From the NCBI GenBank assembly GCA_050084515.1, contig CM114271.1:7564001-7628000 (forward strand): DNA of 64,000 bases, in the 5' to 3' direction. Below the pieces are notes generated by a model, which had not been told where the DNA came from, did not search any database, and worked only from the letters and a program-made list of their open reading frames with translations. The stretch comes from Blasia pusilla (taxonomy: Eukaryota; Marchantiophyta; Marchantiopsida; Blasiales). The translations under genes and the position numbers were made by a program. How positions within the stretch are numbered: the first letter of the stretch is position 1; each line of letters opens with the position of its first letter. Shown here piece after piece: positions 1-11,289 of this stretch.

Positions 1-109
1 CTCGAGTCTTGCCCCCAACCAGTGCCTCAACCGTCTCGGTAGGCATGGGTCTCACCAACGCAAAAAATGTAATATGTTTCATCCTCAAGTGACCCTGCTC
101 AGCCACTCC

Positions 110-1190
110 TAAGCTGAAAATCCATGTCAAGCGGTTCAAGTCCATCACCTGACCGAAGATATGATGTCATGATGCCTCTAAGAGGAACGGTATTTTCGTC
201 ACTCCTGTGGGAAATCCCATCGCTCGCTCTCGCTCATTGGCGTTATGCTCCACCAACCTTTACATATGGTCATCCCAAACCAAGCCAGGTCGAGCCTCCT
301 TGAATGCATAGGAAGCGGGAAAACTCACCAATGTGGGAAAGGCTGCCTGTGGCATGCCAATCCTGTTGACTACAGTCAACGGAAATCCATCATTGTGCCT
401 CACTGCTTGTGATCGACGACCTCGATCCAGAATTGAATCCACCAAAAAATCAGAGGGGTGCTCCACTCTTGCATGCACCCTCTATAAAACCTCATGTGGC
501 ACCAAGTTGGTCCACCAAAGACGCGGGCAATGTGTTCGTGAACCTACACTCGCCGCATCCAACCACACTGTTGAGCCGATCCATGCACGCACCTGATGTG
601 CACTCATCACCACACGAGACCTCAAATCGCCCAAAATCGGCACATTCTCGGGAATGTATGCTGGAGAACAAGACTAATGCTCCTTTAAATATTGTAGGAT
701 CCGCATCTTCTCCCAAAACAACCTGGACCGCGAGTCAACTAATCCGCTACCCCGTCCAACACTCGACTGGCCTTGACACGGCCAACCAACAATGACCAAG
801 TCTATCGTCCCTACCCGCTTCAAGTCCTACGCCCCCAACAATGAAATGTCCCTTGGTAGAGAACTCTAGTATGCCTGGACAACGGACGCAGACAACAAGT
901 CGGGAAAACGAAGGCGTAACTGCGCCACATGGCAAAGTGAAGCGCGCCTCGTAACATCATCAATCTCCACATACAGGTACTATTGTATGCGTACTCTTGC
1001 TTGCAAAACAGTAGCTAACCTAGTGCTGGTCCCTCCAAAGAGATCCAACACCCAAATACCCTCCTCTGAGATGCACCACACAATTGGGGTGATGTCCAAA
1101 GGGGTCATCATAGCACTCTTGGCTACCTTGGGTTTCTCTGACCCGTCATGCTCTTGTGCAAACGTCTTGCTCCACACGGTCTGCACATGC
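110..1190 (-). pseudogene. cytosine-5 DNA methyltransferase domain in G1 copy A (DNMT3-like)
   Basis: Cytosine-5 methyltransferases transfer a methyl group from S-adenosylmethionine to DNA cytosine through a catalytic cysteine. The family motifs appear in order on the minus strand. Motif I VLDLFGG lies at 1051-1031, followed by YLYVEIDD. Motif IV IDLVIVGWPCQGQS follows, with the PCQ codons at 781-773, and GLVDSRSRLFWE comes after it. Motif VI is ENV at 649-641. Motif VIII reads VWLDAASVGSRTHCPRLWWT followed by NL. Motif IX/X is ERAMGFPTGVT, with GFPTG at 217-203. The LDA...R.LWWTNL block resembles DNMT3 (IDA..VS..HRARYFWGNL). The frame is broken by stops and at least one frameshift, for example TAG just before YLYVEID and before SSLPRD. 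The position between protease and reverse transcriptase argues for a pol-encoded domain rather than a host gene. Confidence 0.85.
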
Positions 1191-1199
1191 TCAGTGGTT

Positions 1200-2462
1200 A
1201 AACATCGAAGCTCCTCAGTCGAGCCTCAAAGAGACACCACTCCTCTCCATAGAAATGTTAGGAACATGAGTGTCCTTTGCATGGACGTGTCTCTCAATCA
1301 AATCACTAGGCCAAGTGATGGCCCTGCTAAATGCTGGTAAGGTCGCGATCTCTCTTGGCCGGCGCTCAATCACTGCACCTGTGAATCAAACGGGTAATGA
1401 GCTAAGGCGCCGATCATCTTATTGCCATCCTAGTCTATAGGACGTCGACTCCTCCAAATAATCCAGGGAAAACCCCATCGGGTACAACACTGCTCCACCA
1501 ACCAAGACTTTGCAGGACTCTACATCAGTCACTATCGCCTTGGCTCGCACCACGGACTCATCTGTAGGATATCCCGGACGAATCCTCACCACAACCTTCT
1601 GTCAGGTGATATACTCTATGGTACTCGCTCCACCCAAGAATGTATGTATCCAGAATGGACAACGATCCACATCGGTCCTCGTCAAGCCCAAACCTTTGAA
1701 TACTGCTTTCCCCAACATCATGGGTTGCGCTCCTGAATCCAACAAGATGCGTTGCGGACTAAAAGCTCTACCTCCTAGACTCACCAACTGGAAGACCTCT
1801 CCTTGGTTGTCTAGCAAAAAAACACCAAGAGAAGCCATGGCAATCTGTGTTGCGGGTCTAGCAGGTATCTCTGCCATCCTAGCATCCGTAGCCTGCCAAG
1901 AATCTGACGTGGACAGCCCAAGCATCAGCTCCAAGGACAGGCCCATCACCTCCTCTGCAATCACCTCTGAACATGATGCAGGAACTCCAACTCCACGCTC
2001 ACATAGCATAGCGGCCAGCCGGAAAACCTCGGCGGGTGTACCTCCCAACGTTATAACATGAGAAGTAGAAAATAAAGGAGCACGGTACACAACAGTGGCC
2101 GCCCCCAACAATGTGCTCGACACATGCTCCTTTTGAGCATAAGCAATAGGAGTCGTCGCACTCGCTTTTCCCATCGCCTTCCGTGCTTGCACACCAATAA
2201 CATCACCAACTCTCCGAGAACTCTTATCAGGACCCATCAATGGGATCCTCATTGCCTCGGCCAATGTGAAGGATTGAGAAAGCCTAGTGTGTTTCTTGGC
2301 TTCCCATCGTTGTGGATCCAACTGTGCGGCTGCTCCACGCGTAACAACTACGGCGGCCTCCATATGGGCAACCCCGCACATCCAACCAGGATCCTCCATA
2401 TCTTTGGCGGCTCCATAAGACGTTGATGCCATGGATCTAGCATCAGGTAACCTCAATGCCAT
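1200..2462 (-). pseudogene. G1 copy A aspartic protease region
   Basis: The open stretch 2462-1602 encodes 286 residues. A retropepsin active site LLDSGAQPM lies at residues 241-249 (DSG 242-244), so the catalytic aspartate is intact. A TGA follows YIT; copy B has CGA (Arg) at that codon. The same frame then continues to about 1430 through a segment matching copy B (VVRAKAIVTDVES, VLVGGAV.YPMGFSLDY), which is probably the C-terminal protease half. More stops follow in the linker leading to the methyltransferase. Confidence 0.7.
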
Positions 2463-2503
2463 AGCGGCAATCTGCTGCTGTAGCTTCTAGATCTGAGCAG
2501 CCA

Positions 2504-3004
2504 TCATAGCCTCATGCCCGATGTCTCCCTCGACGCGTCTAGGTGGGACTCTAGCTCTTCCACGGGCAACTCCACCACCCCCTTAGGCGAATCCAACTCC
2601 TCATCCCCCAACAAGACCACATGATGTGCGACCTCTAGGCCGGCCCACCCGGACCGACAACTAGCTCTGGTGCCCTCTCTGGCCTCGGTCGGAACATAAC
2701 TCAGGATGAAGTTGAAACACCTAGTGCATATGTGACCATAGCTCTGAAAATAGTCACACTGATAACCTCTTGGTGCAGCACCATCTCCTCCTCCATGCTG
2801 AGGCACGCGACTTTGACCCTCACGAGTGCAATCGCGTTGATGATGGGCTCTACCACATGACCAACAAGTAATTGCAGGCGGCTGCTGCTGAGCCGCATTT
2901 GAAGGCGCAGGTCTCTGTGGCACGGCCTCCCGGTATTCTCCCTGAGCTCGTGGTGCCACAGACCTATCTTGGAATCCACATTGCTGCACTTGTGGTACAG
3001 GCAA
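2504..3004 (-). pseudogene. G1 copy A gag nucleocapsid (zinc knuckles)
   Basis: The 166-residue open stretch holds CWSCGRAHHQRDC, a CX2CX3HX4C knuckle, followed by CDYFQSYGHICTRC. The second fits CX2CX4HX4C except that its second cysteine is Phe. Knuckles of this kind bind genomic RNA in gag. The flanks are rich in Gln, Arg and Pro. It lies between the capsid-like part and the protease, as expected for gag-pol order. Frameshifts separate it from both. Confidence 0.7.
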
Positions 3005-3202
3005 TCATGACTGCTCTCGCCTAGAATCCATGGTGGCTACGGTCTCCTCTGCCATGCTGCGCTCAATATTCTTGGCGGTCCTAAAAACATCTCTCAACGT
3101 AGGGGAGGTGTTCATAAGAAGCACCCCCTCCCGCACACATGTCCGCAAGGTCCGGTCCAGCATCGTGTTTCATAAGCGCATAGCCAGAGCCTCTGTCACC
3201 CC

Positions 3203-3990
3203 CTAAGTGACGTTAATCAACCGGCGTAAGTGGTTATAGGCCTCATGCAAACTCTCACTCGGGTGCCTCTGGAAGTCGTGGATGCTCCGCAACTTCTCCG
3301 TCTGTTCCCCCTGGTAGCTCGCCCTCAACTCAGCAAAGAACTCAACCACGGGGTTGAACTTGGGACAAACTCGACTGGACGATGCAACTGCTCCAATGCA
3401 AGTCACCCCTCCTACAACATCATTGGTGGAGGAACCCTCTCTTACCTCCTCCTCCTCGTCGGGAAATGGTTCAGTCCATGACACATAGTATGGGTCATAG
3501 TAGAGTCTCCAAGCCTCAATCTCATGGTCATATCTCTGCAAGAACTCATGGTAATCGTCCATGGGTGCCCCGCCTAAATGTTGGAACATTTTTTTCCATT
3601 CCATAAACGGGTTAAAATCTTTGGAGTTCCTAGCCCGTTGTGAGTCACACCAACTCCTAAACTCTACAATGAAGTCGTGTAACTCTATAGTGCCTATAGC
3701 ACCCAAAAACCTACGCGGTCCTCTATCCCGGTCATCCATCTCGTACACCCAACTGGTAGGACCACTCAATGTGTGTGATGGATCACTAGCACACTCCTCT
3801 ACACTCTCCCCCTCGTCTGAAGAAGACATAGAAAGAGATCGAGGTGGTCTCTCAGGTGGAGACTCTCAAAACCTCGCACCACTCCGGGTCAACCCTCTAG
3901 AGCTACTCTCAGGTCCACCACCTCGCCTCTCAAAGTCTCAAAAGGATGCCGTGGTGACCCTTCTGCCCCCCTCACACGATCACTCTCAAC
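3203..3990 (-). pseudogene. G1 copy A gag capsid region
   Basis: The 208-residue open stretch 3829-3203 encodes an acidic N-terminal part (SSSDEGESVEE), then a capsid-like segment (ELHDFIVEFRSWCDSQRARN, WKKMFQHLGGAPMDDYHEFL) and the typical retrotransposon gag pattern FFAELRASYQGEQTEKLRSI ... ESLHEAYNHLRRLINVT. The last part resembles the Retrotrans_gag block. The frame probably starts upstream, since copy B has an ATG at 44189 and the matching DNA here reaches about 3990. Copy B encodes the same protein at 43404-44189. Confidence 0.7.
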
Positions 3991-5265
3991 CTCACGAGTA
4001 ATCACTCAAGCACTCAACTAAACATGCGGCACTCAATCCACACTCTCTCACTAAGACGTGTGCTGTGCGGCAATAAGCAGTGCAGTGCAAAAAATAGAAG
4101 ACTGTCCTATCATCTTATCAAAAAGACATACCCTCAACTCTGGACATCCCACACAGGTCTATGTCCCCTAAACCCATACATCAATGATGCTCTCAGCATC
4201 TGCACAAAATCCAATATCCCCAAATAACTTCCCAATACCCAAAAATCACTAACACGTGCACGGCACAAGACCAGAATGGATAACCTGACAACAAGTATCA
4301 ATGTCGCCCCTGAGCAATTGAAAAACCTTGGCCCCAACTCGGACGTGAAGACAACTCCTCCAAGCAGCAAGTCGTACTCCTTTGGTATTGACGATGCTCA
4401 AATCTCCTGGATGTGCGGTGCGGGTCCAGCGGTACGGTGCGGCACTCGCGGCACGGAACGGCTACAAACGGCACGGCATGGCACTCAGGAATGGGGTGCT
4501 GCACTTAGCGGCGTACCCTCCTAGACAACAAACACAATCTGCTCCTCAATGATGGTGCGGCTCGGCGATCGAGACGATGCGGTGCGGCCACAAGCGGCAC
4601 AACGCGGCAATCGGTGACGCGTTGCGACTACGGGCGTCAAGGCACGGTACTCAATCGTCCTCCAGAGGCTATAAATCATGGCATAACAAAGCGGATGGAA
4701 CACTACGACCCCATCAATAAAAAAATGCAAACGGCCGGCTGCGAACGCAAGCAGCCGCGACGGTCTGGGACAGAGATTCAGACGCCCGGATCCACAGGCG
4801 GCAGAAACGTAGGGTCGGATGGAGCAATGCACGGTTGCACGACGGCTCACTATTTTGTTGGCACTAGGAGGTACGAAAACCGGGTAGCGGCCTTTGAGCG
4901 TCGACGGACCATACAGCTTACAACGGCGGTAGGAAGTGCACAGTTGGTTTGCGCGTCTCTGGGACAGTCGGCTAGAACGTGGTAGGATAGATATTGTCCC
5001 CCGCTAAATTTTATATATATATATATATAAATTTTTTAACTAGAATAACCCCCCGAGGAAATTAGATCTCCACTATCTTTCCTTACTTGACAGCCCCCCA
5101 CCTGACAGATCTGGAAATCGAATGCCTTACCACAAATCCCTCCTAAGATTGAGGGTCAACACCCCCCAAAAATGGGATCTACTCAACCTACCTCCAAAAT
5201 GCTGAATTCATTTGTCCTATCCACCAAGTAAACTGATTTTTTTTCTACCTCTCAAGAAAGAATTT
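3991..5265 (-). other. G1 copy A untranslated leader region
   Basis: No convincing gene. The stretch 4430-4640 is GC-rich with recurrent GCGGC/GCGGT words and aligns with 44620-44820 in copy B, so it is probably the gag leader. A (TA)n run lies at 5012-5029. The boundary between leader and LTR is not visible here because copies A and B diverge between about 4650 and 5260. Confidence 0.45.
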
Positions 5266-6333
5266 CTACCCAAAAATTTTGAAATTTCCCTCACACCTTG
5301 GAACGGTGGCTATGGCAGCCCAACAAAAATGATCATAACTCCGTGCTCCAATCTCCAAATTGTGCACCATTTCTTCAACATCGTACACCACTTCCCGATC
5401 TAGGACCTCATCAAATTGGTTTCTCCATTTAATTTTCCACCATAAACTGACAGGGACTCTCATGCAATCCAACGTCTCTTTCTCCTACACAAAATTTGGC
5501 TGCGCTTCCGTGCTGATTTCTCCCGGAAAAAATGTAAAACCTGTGAAAATACAGCAAGCTACGTGGTGCTCCCGAGAGCACTATGGCATGGGGCAACCTG
5601 CGCCTATACTCAATCCCTATAAAAAAATTGGGCAGCGCTTCCTCGCGCCACTCTTCCACACGAAAAATTGGCAAAAGAAACATCAAAAGTAAGCCACTCT
5701 TGCTTCGGTGAGCACTCCCATGAACCGTTGAACAAGGAATACAATCCCCAACCTGAAAAACCAGCGAGTGACCAACGAGCTCCCCCATGAAGCTCTCTCA
5801 CTCACTCATTCTCTCTTTGTAAATCAAGATCCAATATCTCTCAACACCATAGCTCTCAAATGTGTGCACCCTCACATGTCTCTCTAAATGTCAAACCAAA
5901 CCCACTCTCCTAATGAGAGGCTTGGGTTACACTTTTAAGGCAAGCAAGACCATAGCTCCACTGCCTCATGCCAAGAGGTTCAACAAAAAGAGAATGAGCT
6001 CTCAAGCTCTCTCTCTTGGAGGTATACCACCTTCCCTCTCCCAAGCTCTCTCCTCGATAACCTTTGCTTGCAGGTCACCTCCTTGGCTCTTGACCTACTG
6101 TAGCAGGTCAAGGGCCACTTCCCAAAGTGGAAAGTCACCTATACTCCAAATGGAAACTTACCCAAAATAGTAAGTTTCTCTATATGGCTCCAAATGAGCG
6201 GAAACAAAGGGGAAACATGGTCTCTCAGGTTACCCATGGCCTCAAAAGTCATCGTTGATCTCCTGAGGCTGTCCTCCAATATCTCCAAAGTTGCTCTACT
6301 AGATCTTGCCAATCTATCCTAAAAGTCGTGACA
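5266..6333 (-). repeat. G1 copy A 5' LTR (recognisable part)
   Basis: The stretch aligns with 45238-46217 (copy B LTR) and, in part, with 35455-35804. Read on the minus strand it begins TGTCACGACTTTTAGG at 6333, a TG start as expected for an LTR. The inner end cannot be placed exactly because copies A and B diverge there. Confidence 0.65.
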
Positions 6334-6479
6334 ACATAGTTTATAATGATTTTTCAACTCCACAATTTTATCAGGTCAATCTGTAACTTTTTGGGCAAAG
6401 TACTCCTAACAACAAAAGTTGGCAACAACGGAAGAGACCATGGGCCACTTTCCAACTTTTATTCGAGTGGGTCATTTCT

Positions 6480-7172
6480 TCTCAAGATTCTTAAAAGCAC
6501 CACAAGACCAATGAGTTGGGTTGCGAAGAACATGAGGTACACGAAGTCGAAGTTGGGGGAAGAGATGGATCATGGACTAGATGAGGGTCATCTTAATCAT
6601 TGACGGTCTTGAAGTAGTAACCGCTATTATTTTTTCCACTTGATCGTTTCCTAGAGCCTTGATGCCATGATTCCTACTATTTTGGAATTCCTCGCTATGA
6701 GCATTACCTATCTTATGATCCTTGGGATGCAAACCCCCCAAAATTTTTGGGGGTGTGCACATAAAGATGCTGGAAGCCAACATACAACCTGAAATAATTG
6801 CAATGAGGGTGGCGAAAGTCTCCGAGAGCTTGTAGGCTTTGATGAGAGCTAGTTAAAATTTACTCTAGACAATAGAACCCGCACCTAATCCAGCCACTAG
6901 AAACCAAATGCCACTCCTTGATAATCGGGGAAAAAATTCTTGAGTGTTGATATTGGCGATATGTAGTTGATGTCGAGACCGAACTTTCCCAGAAGTCCAT
7001 AGCCAACATAAAGCCCACCTATTGATTTCCTGTGTAAGAAGAAGGACGCAATGCCATGGCCAATTGTGAATACCTTTGATCCTAGCATAAGTCCTCTACG
7101 AGACCCATGGCGCTCAATCCACGACCACATAATCATGGAAGTTGTTCCAAATATGCTTGCCATTTGAAACAA
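6480..7172 (-). pseudogene. MFS transporter relic, oxalate:formate antiporter (OFA)-like
   Basis: The 91-residue open stretch 7172-6897 contains MIMWSWIERHGSRRGLMLGS, then GGLYVGYGLLGKFGLDINYI and SPISTLKNFFPDYQGVAFGF. The latter matches the OFA/monocarboxylate MFS pattern of a small-side-chain helix followed by Y..PISTL.KWFPD.RG.A.G. In shifted or stop-broken frames the next DNA encodes AGLGAGSIV and a hydrophobic helix ending in TPP, as in the next membrane segment of that family. Members carry organic anions across membranes. Several stops and frameshifts are present and the N-terminus is not seen. It abuts the outer edge of the G1 copy A LTR. Whether it is a host pseudogene or a captured fragment is open. 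Confidence 0.55.
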
Positions 7173-8235
7173 AACAAGTTATCAATGTACTGATAGCGCC
7201 TCATAGCATTTCTGAACATGTCATTTACGATTCCAAACTTTTGCACAAGTGATCACTGAAGAAACACGAAAGCTCAATTGGACATGGATATTTTCCAAAG
7301 CCCAACAAGTTAAAAAAAATATTTTGATATAAAGCTCATGAAGGCGATTATTTAGGATCAAAGCTCTCCTTCCCAACACTTAATCAAGACTTGTTCCCAA
7401 AATTTGAAGATATGTACTCGACAAATTTTTTTTTGCAGAGATCCAGTTTGCATATTAAACACCAATTTTGGCATTCTTGGTGACTTAAAACATTTATGGG
7501 TTTTCTAAACCCTTCATTATTTCAAATTTCCTCAAATTCATGCTTCCAAATAAAATGAGGACTTCTGTTCATTTAAATCTGAATCACAATCTTCTCCACA
7601 GCAACAGTTCCACTCTAAGTTCCACTCATCTTTTTTATGTGCAATTAGTTCTCTTATTCTACCAAGGATCAACATATGAGAAATTAAATGTTCTTGATGT
7701 TTATTGAAAATTTTTTATCAACATCTCGGGCGACGGTGGTGCTGTGGCTTATAATTGATTCACTGACAGTCAACTTGCAAAGGCGTCCTTATGGTCGGAC
7801 ATTCAAATATTATCTCGGATGTACTTGTGTTAACTGACGGGGGAAAAGTTGTATTCTTCATTTGTAAAAAAATGTTGTTATTGCGAGTCAGATAGCCGTC
7901 TTTTGGAAAAAAAAAATCTTGTTGAAATCCTTGCAAGCCTGGGGGTCACTAATTAACGGTTCTGAGATGAACATCTGCACGTATGATAACAAATGCATGG
8001 AATTTAATGAGGTCAGTGCGACATGCCTTGCTTGGCCAGATTTGTGTGGATAAAATGAAGAACGAGGTTTCCTTCACCTCAACGACATTCAAATGCAGAC
8101 TAAAGGTTATGCTTTTAGGTTCAGAATTTGCAAAAATGGAACTTAAGTTCTAGTTATTTCTAAAGTCTTTGTCTTGTAGTTGTGGGTGTCAGGGCTCTGG
8201 CCTTCATCTTCATCAGGAGGAATATTGTATGGTTA
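7173..8235. other. gene-free AT-rich stretch
   Basis: No reading frame with family features, no LTR and no array seen. It may contain introns or upstream exons of the decayed MFS gene, but I could not recognise any. Confidence 0.4.
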
Positions 8236-9637
8236 GTAATCAAAATTGAAATATTGATGTGGGTGAAATCCTCTTGACCGCGAGAAATCAAACATCACAG
8301 ATTATAAAACAAAATTATTCTACGGCCCATATACAACTGTAGAAGCAAAAGTTTAAATATGGCATGGCACCATGGATGGATTAGAGAAAGGATAGACTTT
8401 GCAAAGGTTCATCCATTGGGCCGCAAGAATATAGCATGGAAATAAGTACAATCAGTGTGTTGGGAGGCCACTTGTTTGGTGGATCTTTGTCTTCAATGTG
8501 GTTGCAAGAAGTCAGGAAAAAGTTCTAAATCGGAACTTAAGTCCCAAATCCTCCTCTCCTCCAAAAACAGAACAGAAAAAAAACATCAACTGGAACATGT
8601 CCGTAGATGGACTTGTTATGGCTACGCATGAGCTCCATCCAACGGAATTGGATCTTGAGAGCCAATTGAACATCATTCAAAACTGCATTTGAAACTCTAG
8701 TTCCAAATTAGTTCCGACCCATCGCCTATCCTCCAAGATTCTGGAAAGTCCAATTTGGTGATAGCCCTATAGTAGCCCGCAGAAGTAGTTGTTCCAAAAA
8801 TGACTCCAAATGGGATTTACAGAGACAATTAAATAGCGATTCAAAACTCTAGTTCCAAATGACGGAGTGGACTCATCAAAACCATTGCAAAATACCGCTA
8901 TTATAACCATGAGACATCCTCCACTCCGAATCTTCTATCTCTTTGGATCTGTCATTGGAAATCTAAATGTACAAGGAGTTACTCTAAACCAAAGATTGGA
9001 TGCTCTTAAGTAAGCAAGTATAAGATTTTCGAGTGTTTCGATTTCAGCGAAGAACACCAATAATCTTTCGCTTGCATTAAGACAACATCCATCGGCAAAA
9101 AGTTCTCTGAATTCTTCTACACTAAGCCACTCAAAGTCATTTGATGCACTAACCATATTTACAAATACTATATCGTAAAGGACATACAACTCATCCTCTT
9201 CCACCGCACTATTTACAATAGTCTGGAAAAATCCATCCTCCTTGTTTTTGAAAGGTCTTGTTGGCGGTAGCCATACATTTTCCCGTGGAAGGACCTATTC
9301 CGACAATGACATAGAGCTCCTAGCGATGGAATCGGGTTTCGGGAGGCACTCAGAACTCTAGTTCTGAATGCCTCCTGACAAGTGGAAACCAAACAAGTGG
9401 CCTCCCAACACACTCATTGTACTTATTTCCATGTTATATTCCCGTGGCCCAATGGATGAACCTTTGCAAAGTCTATCTTTTCTCTAATCCATCTATGGTG
9501 GCGCGCCACATTTGAACTTTTGCCACTACCCTATATATGGGCCGTAGAATAATTTAGTTTCATAATCTATGATGTTTGATTTCTCGCGGTCACGAGGACT
9601 TCACCCACATCCACACTTCAATTCTGATAACTAATTG
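8236..9637. mobile_element. foldback-like element with ~245-bp inverted repeats
   Basis: The left arm (about 8236-8483) is an imperfect inverted copy of the right arm (about 9385-9637). Shared blocks include GTGGGTGAA.TCCTC, CGCGAGAAATCAAACATCA, TTATTCTACGGCCCATATA and GGAGGCCACTTGTTTGG. About 0.9 kb lies between the arms. Long inverted repeats suggest a MULE-like or foldback DNA transposon. I could not identify a target duplication or a transposase. Confidence 0.6.
8935..9204 (-). CDS. unrecognised 89-residue open frame inside the inverted-repeat element
   Basis: The frame begins MEEDELYVLYDIVFVNM and continues with FEWLSVEEFRELFADGCCLN and ERLLVFFAEIETLENLILAY. Composition is protein-like (acidic, amphipathic) and it lies wholly between the two inverted arms. 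I do not recognise the family. It may be a captured exon or chance. Confidence 0.25.
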   Translation of the reverse strand: MEEDELYVLYDIVFVNMVSASNDFEWLSVEEFRELFADGCCLNASERLLVFFAEIETLENLILAYLRASNLWFRVTPCTFRFPMTDPKR

Positions 9638-9639
9638 AA

Positions 9640-10700
9640 TTTTTGGGACTCTTATCGAGTCCCAAACATTTTCCCCAAAAGTAACTGGTCTGGCTACGGC
9701 ATAGCTTCTACCGATGGAATCTGGTTTTGAGAGGCATTTGGAACTCTAGTTCTAAAGGAGATCCAATCCACCACCTATCCTCCAAGATTCCAGAAAGTGT
9801 GCTTGGCGATAGCCCTATAGTAGCCCGCGGAAGGAGCTGTTCCAGAAACCGCTCCGAATGGGATGTGAAAGGACAATTGAATAGCAATTCGGAACTCTAG
9901 TTTCAAATGAACTCCGACCCCCTAGCTATTCTCCTTGTGTTTGAAAGGTCCTCTTGGTAGTAGCCATACATTTTCCCGTGGAAGGACCTAGTACGGCACT
10001 AACATACAACTCATACCAATGGAATCTAGTTTCAAATGAGATCCAACCCACCGCCTATTCTTGAAGATTCCAGAAAGTCCTATTGGCGATATCCCTATAG
10101 TAGCCCGCGGAAAGAGTTGTTCCGGAAAGGGCTCCGAATGGGATCTGAGGAGACATTTGAAGTGCAATTCGAAACTCTACTTCCAAATGAACTCCAACCC
10201 ACCGTCCATCCTCCTTGTATTTGAAAGGTCTTCTTGGTGGTAGCCATACATTTTCCCACGGAAGGACCTATTTCGACATTGACATACAACTCCTACCGAT
10301 AGAATTAGGTTTCGGGAGGCATTTGGACTTCTAGTTTCAAATGAGATCCAACCCACCGCCTTTCCTCCAAGATTTTGGAAAGTACTCTTTGCGACAGCCC
10401 TACTGTAGCCAATGGAAGGAGCTGCTCCGAAAATGACACACCTCCTATTGATGGAATCGGGTTTCGGGAGGCATTCGAAACTCTACTTCCAAATGAACTC
10501 TGACCCCCTAGCTATCCTCCTTGTATTTGAAAGTTCCTCTTGGCGAGTCCCAAACATTTTCCCACGAAAGTAACTAGTCCGGCTATGGCACAACTCTTAC
10601 TGATGGAATCTGGTTTTGGGAGGCATTCGGAACTCTAGTTCTGAATGAGATACAGCCCATCGCCTATCCTCCAAGTATTTGGAATGTCCTCTTGGCGCTA
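9640..10700. repeat. degenerate tandem repeats, period about 300 bp
   Basis: A unit containing CTCTAGTTCCAAATGA, then CCGCCTATCCTCCAAGATTC, then AGCCCTATAGTAGCCCGCGG, then AGCCATACATTTTCCC recurs near 9742, 10028, 10331 and 10633, with one partial unit near 8692 and another near 9213-9370. Each unit also has the near-palindrome GGAACTCTAGTTCC. No coding function is seen; the open frames inside are chance. Confidence 0.65.
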
Positions 10701-11289
10701 GCCTTACAGTTGCCCACACAAGGAGCCAATCGAGCTACGGAAATACTCCTAGTGCCGCAATGGGATTTCAAGAGCGAATTCAAGGGCATTCATAACTATA
10801 GTTCCAATGGCAGGGATGTTATATTCCAACCACTAAACCTGAACTTAGGTTCTGATTCTTCCATTTTTTTCGAACAAATGTACGCTACCAAGTCTGATGA
10901 ACTTCACAACTAAACCTATGGTTTTACTAAGTGCTAATTGTCAGTGTTTACTTCCATTCCCCCAATGAAACCGACTCGCTTAATAGTACAGAGGTGGCAC
11001 CATTCACGATTCAAGTACTAGAACCTCTGAGACAATACATCCGTCACCTTTGATTTCCATCACATATTCATCAGAGGACGCAAAATAATTCAATAGAATA
11101 TCTCAAATTTGGAACTCAAGTTCCAAATGAGTATGAGAACATATCCATCGGCAAATAAACCCGACATACACATCTAGAAAGATGCTTCACACTCAGAAGC
11201 TTTTATCCTCTTCAATATGTTATATTTCACGTTCTATTTACAAATGTACCCAATGGCATCATTGTACAATATCATTGCGGCTTATCCTT
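10701..11289. other. gene-free stretch
   Basis: Only chance frames are visible. The motif GGAACTCAAGTTCCAAATGA near 11115 resembles the 300-bp repeat core, so the array may once have extended this far. Confidence 0.35.

Larger units (their letters stand above)
1..6333 (-). mobile_element. Ty3/gypsy element G1 copy A, truncated by window edge
   Basis: Read on the minus strand the order is LTR (ending at 6333), leader, gag, two zinc knuckles, aspartic protease and DNA methyltransferase; the window then stops before reverse transcriptase. Positions 1 to about 4640 align by eye with 40184 to about 44820, which is the same part of copy B. The coding parts are broken by several stops and frameshifts, so this is a decayed copy. 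Orientation follows from the gag, protease and methyltransferase frames all lying on the minus strand. The other end of the element lies outside the window. Confidence 0.85.

Noticed and set aside
409-795. Plus-strand open frames of 60-130 residues within G1 copy A
   Set aside because: They are shadows of the minus-strand methyltransferase, whose motifs are in the expected order.
6890-6900. CCACTAGAAACC resembling a CACTA terminus
   Set aside because: It lies within the MFS-coding relic, has no subterminal repeats and only partly matches the terminus.
9640-10700. CRISPR-like interpretation of spaced repeats
   Set aside because: Units are about 300 bp, diverged and contiguous, with no short conserved repeat and unique spacer pattern; the genome is eukaryotic.
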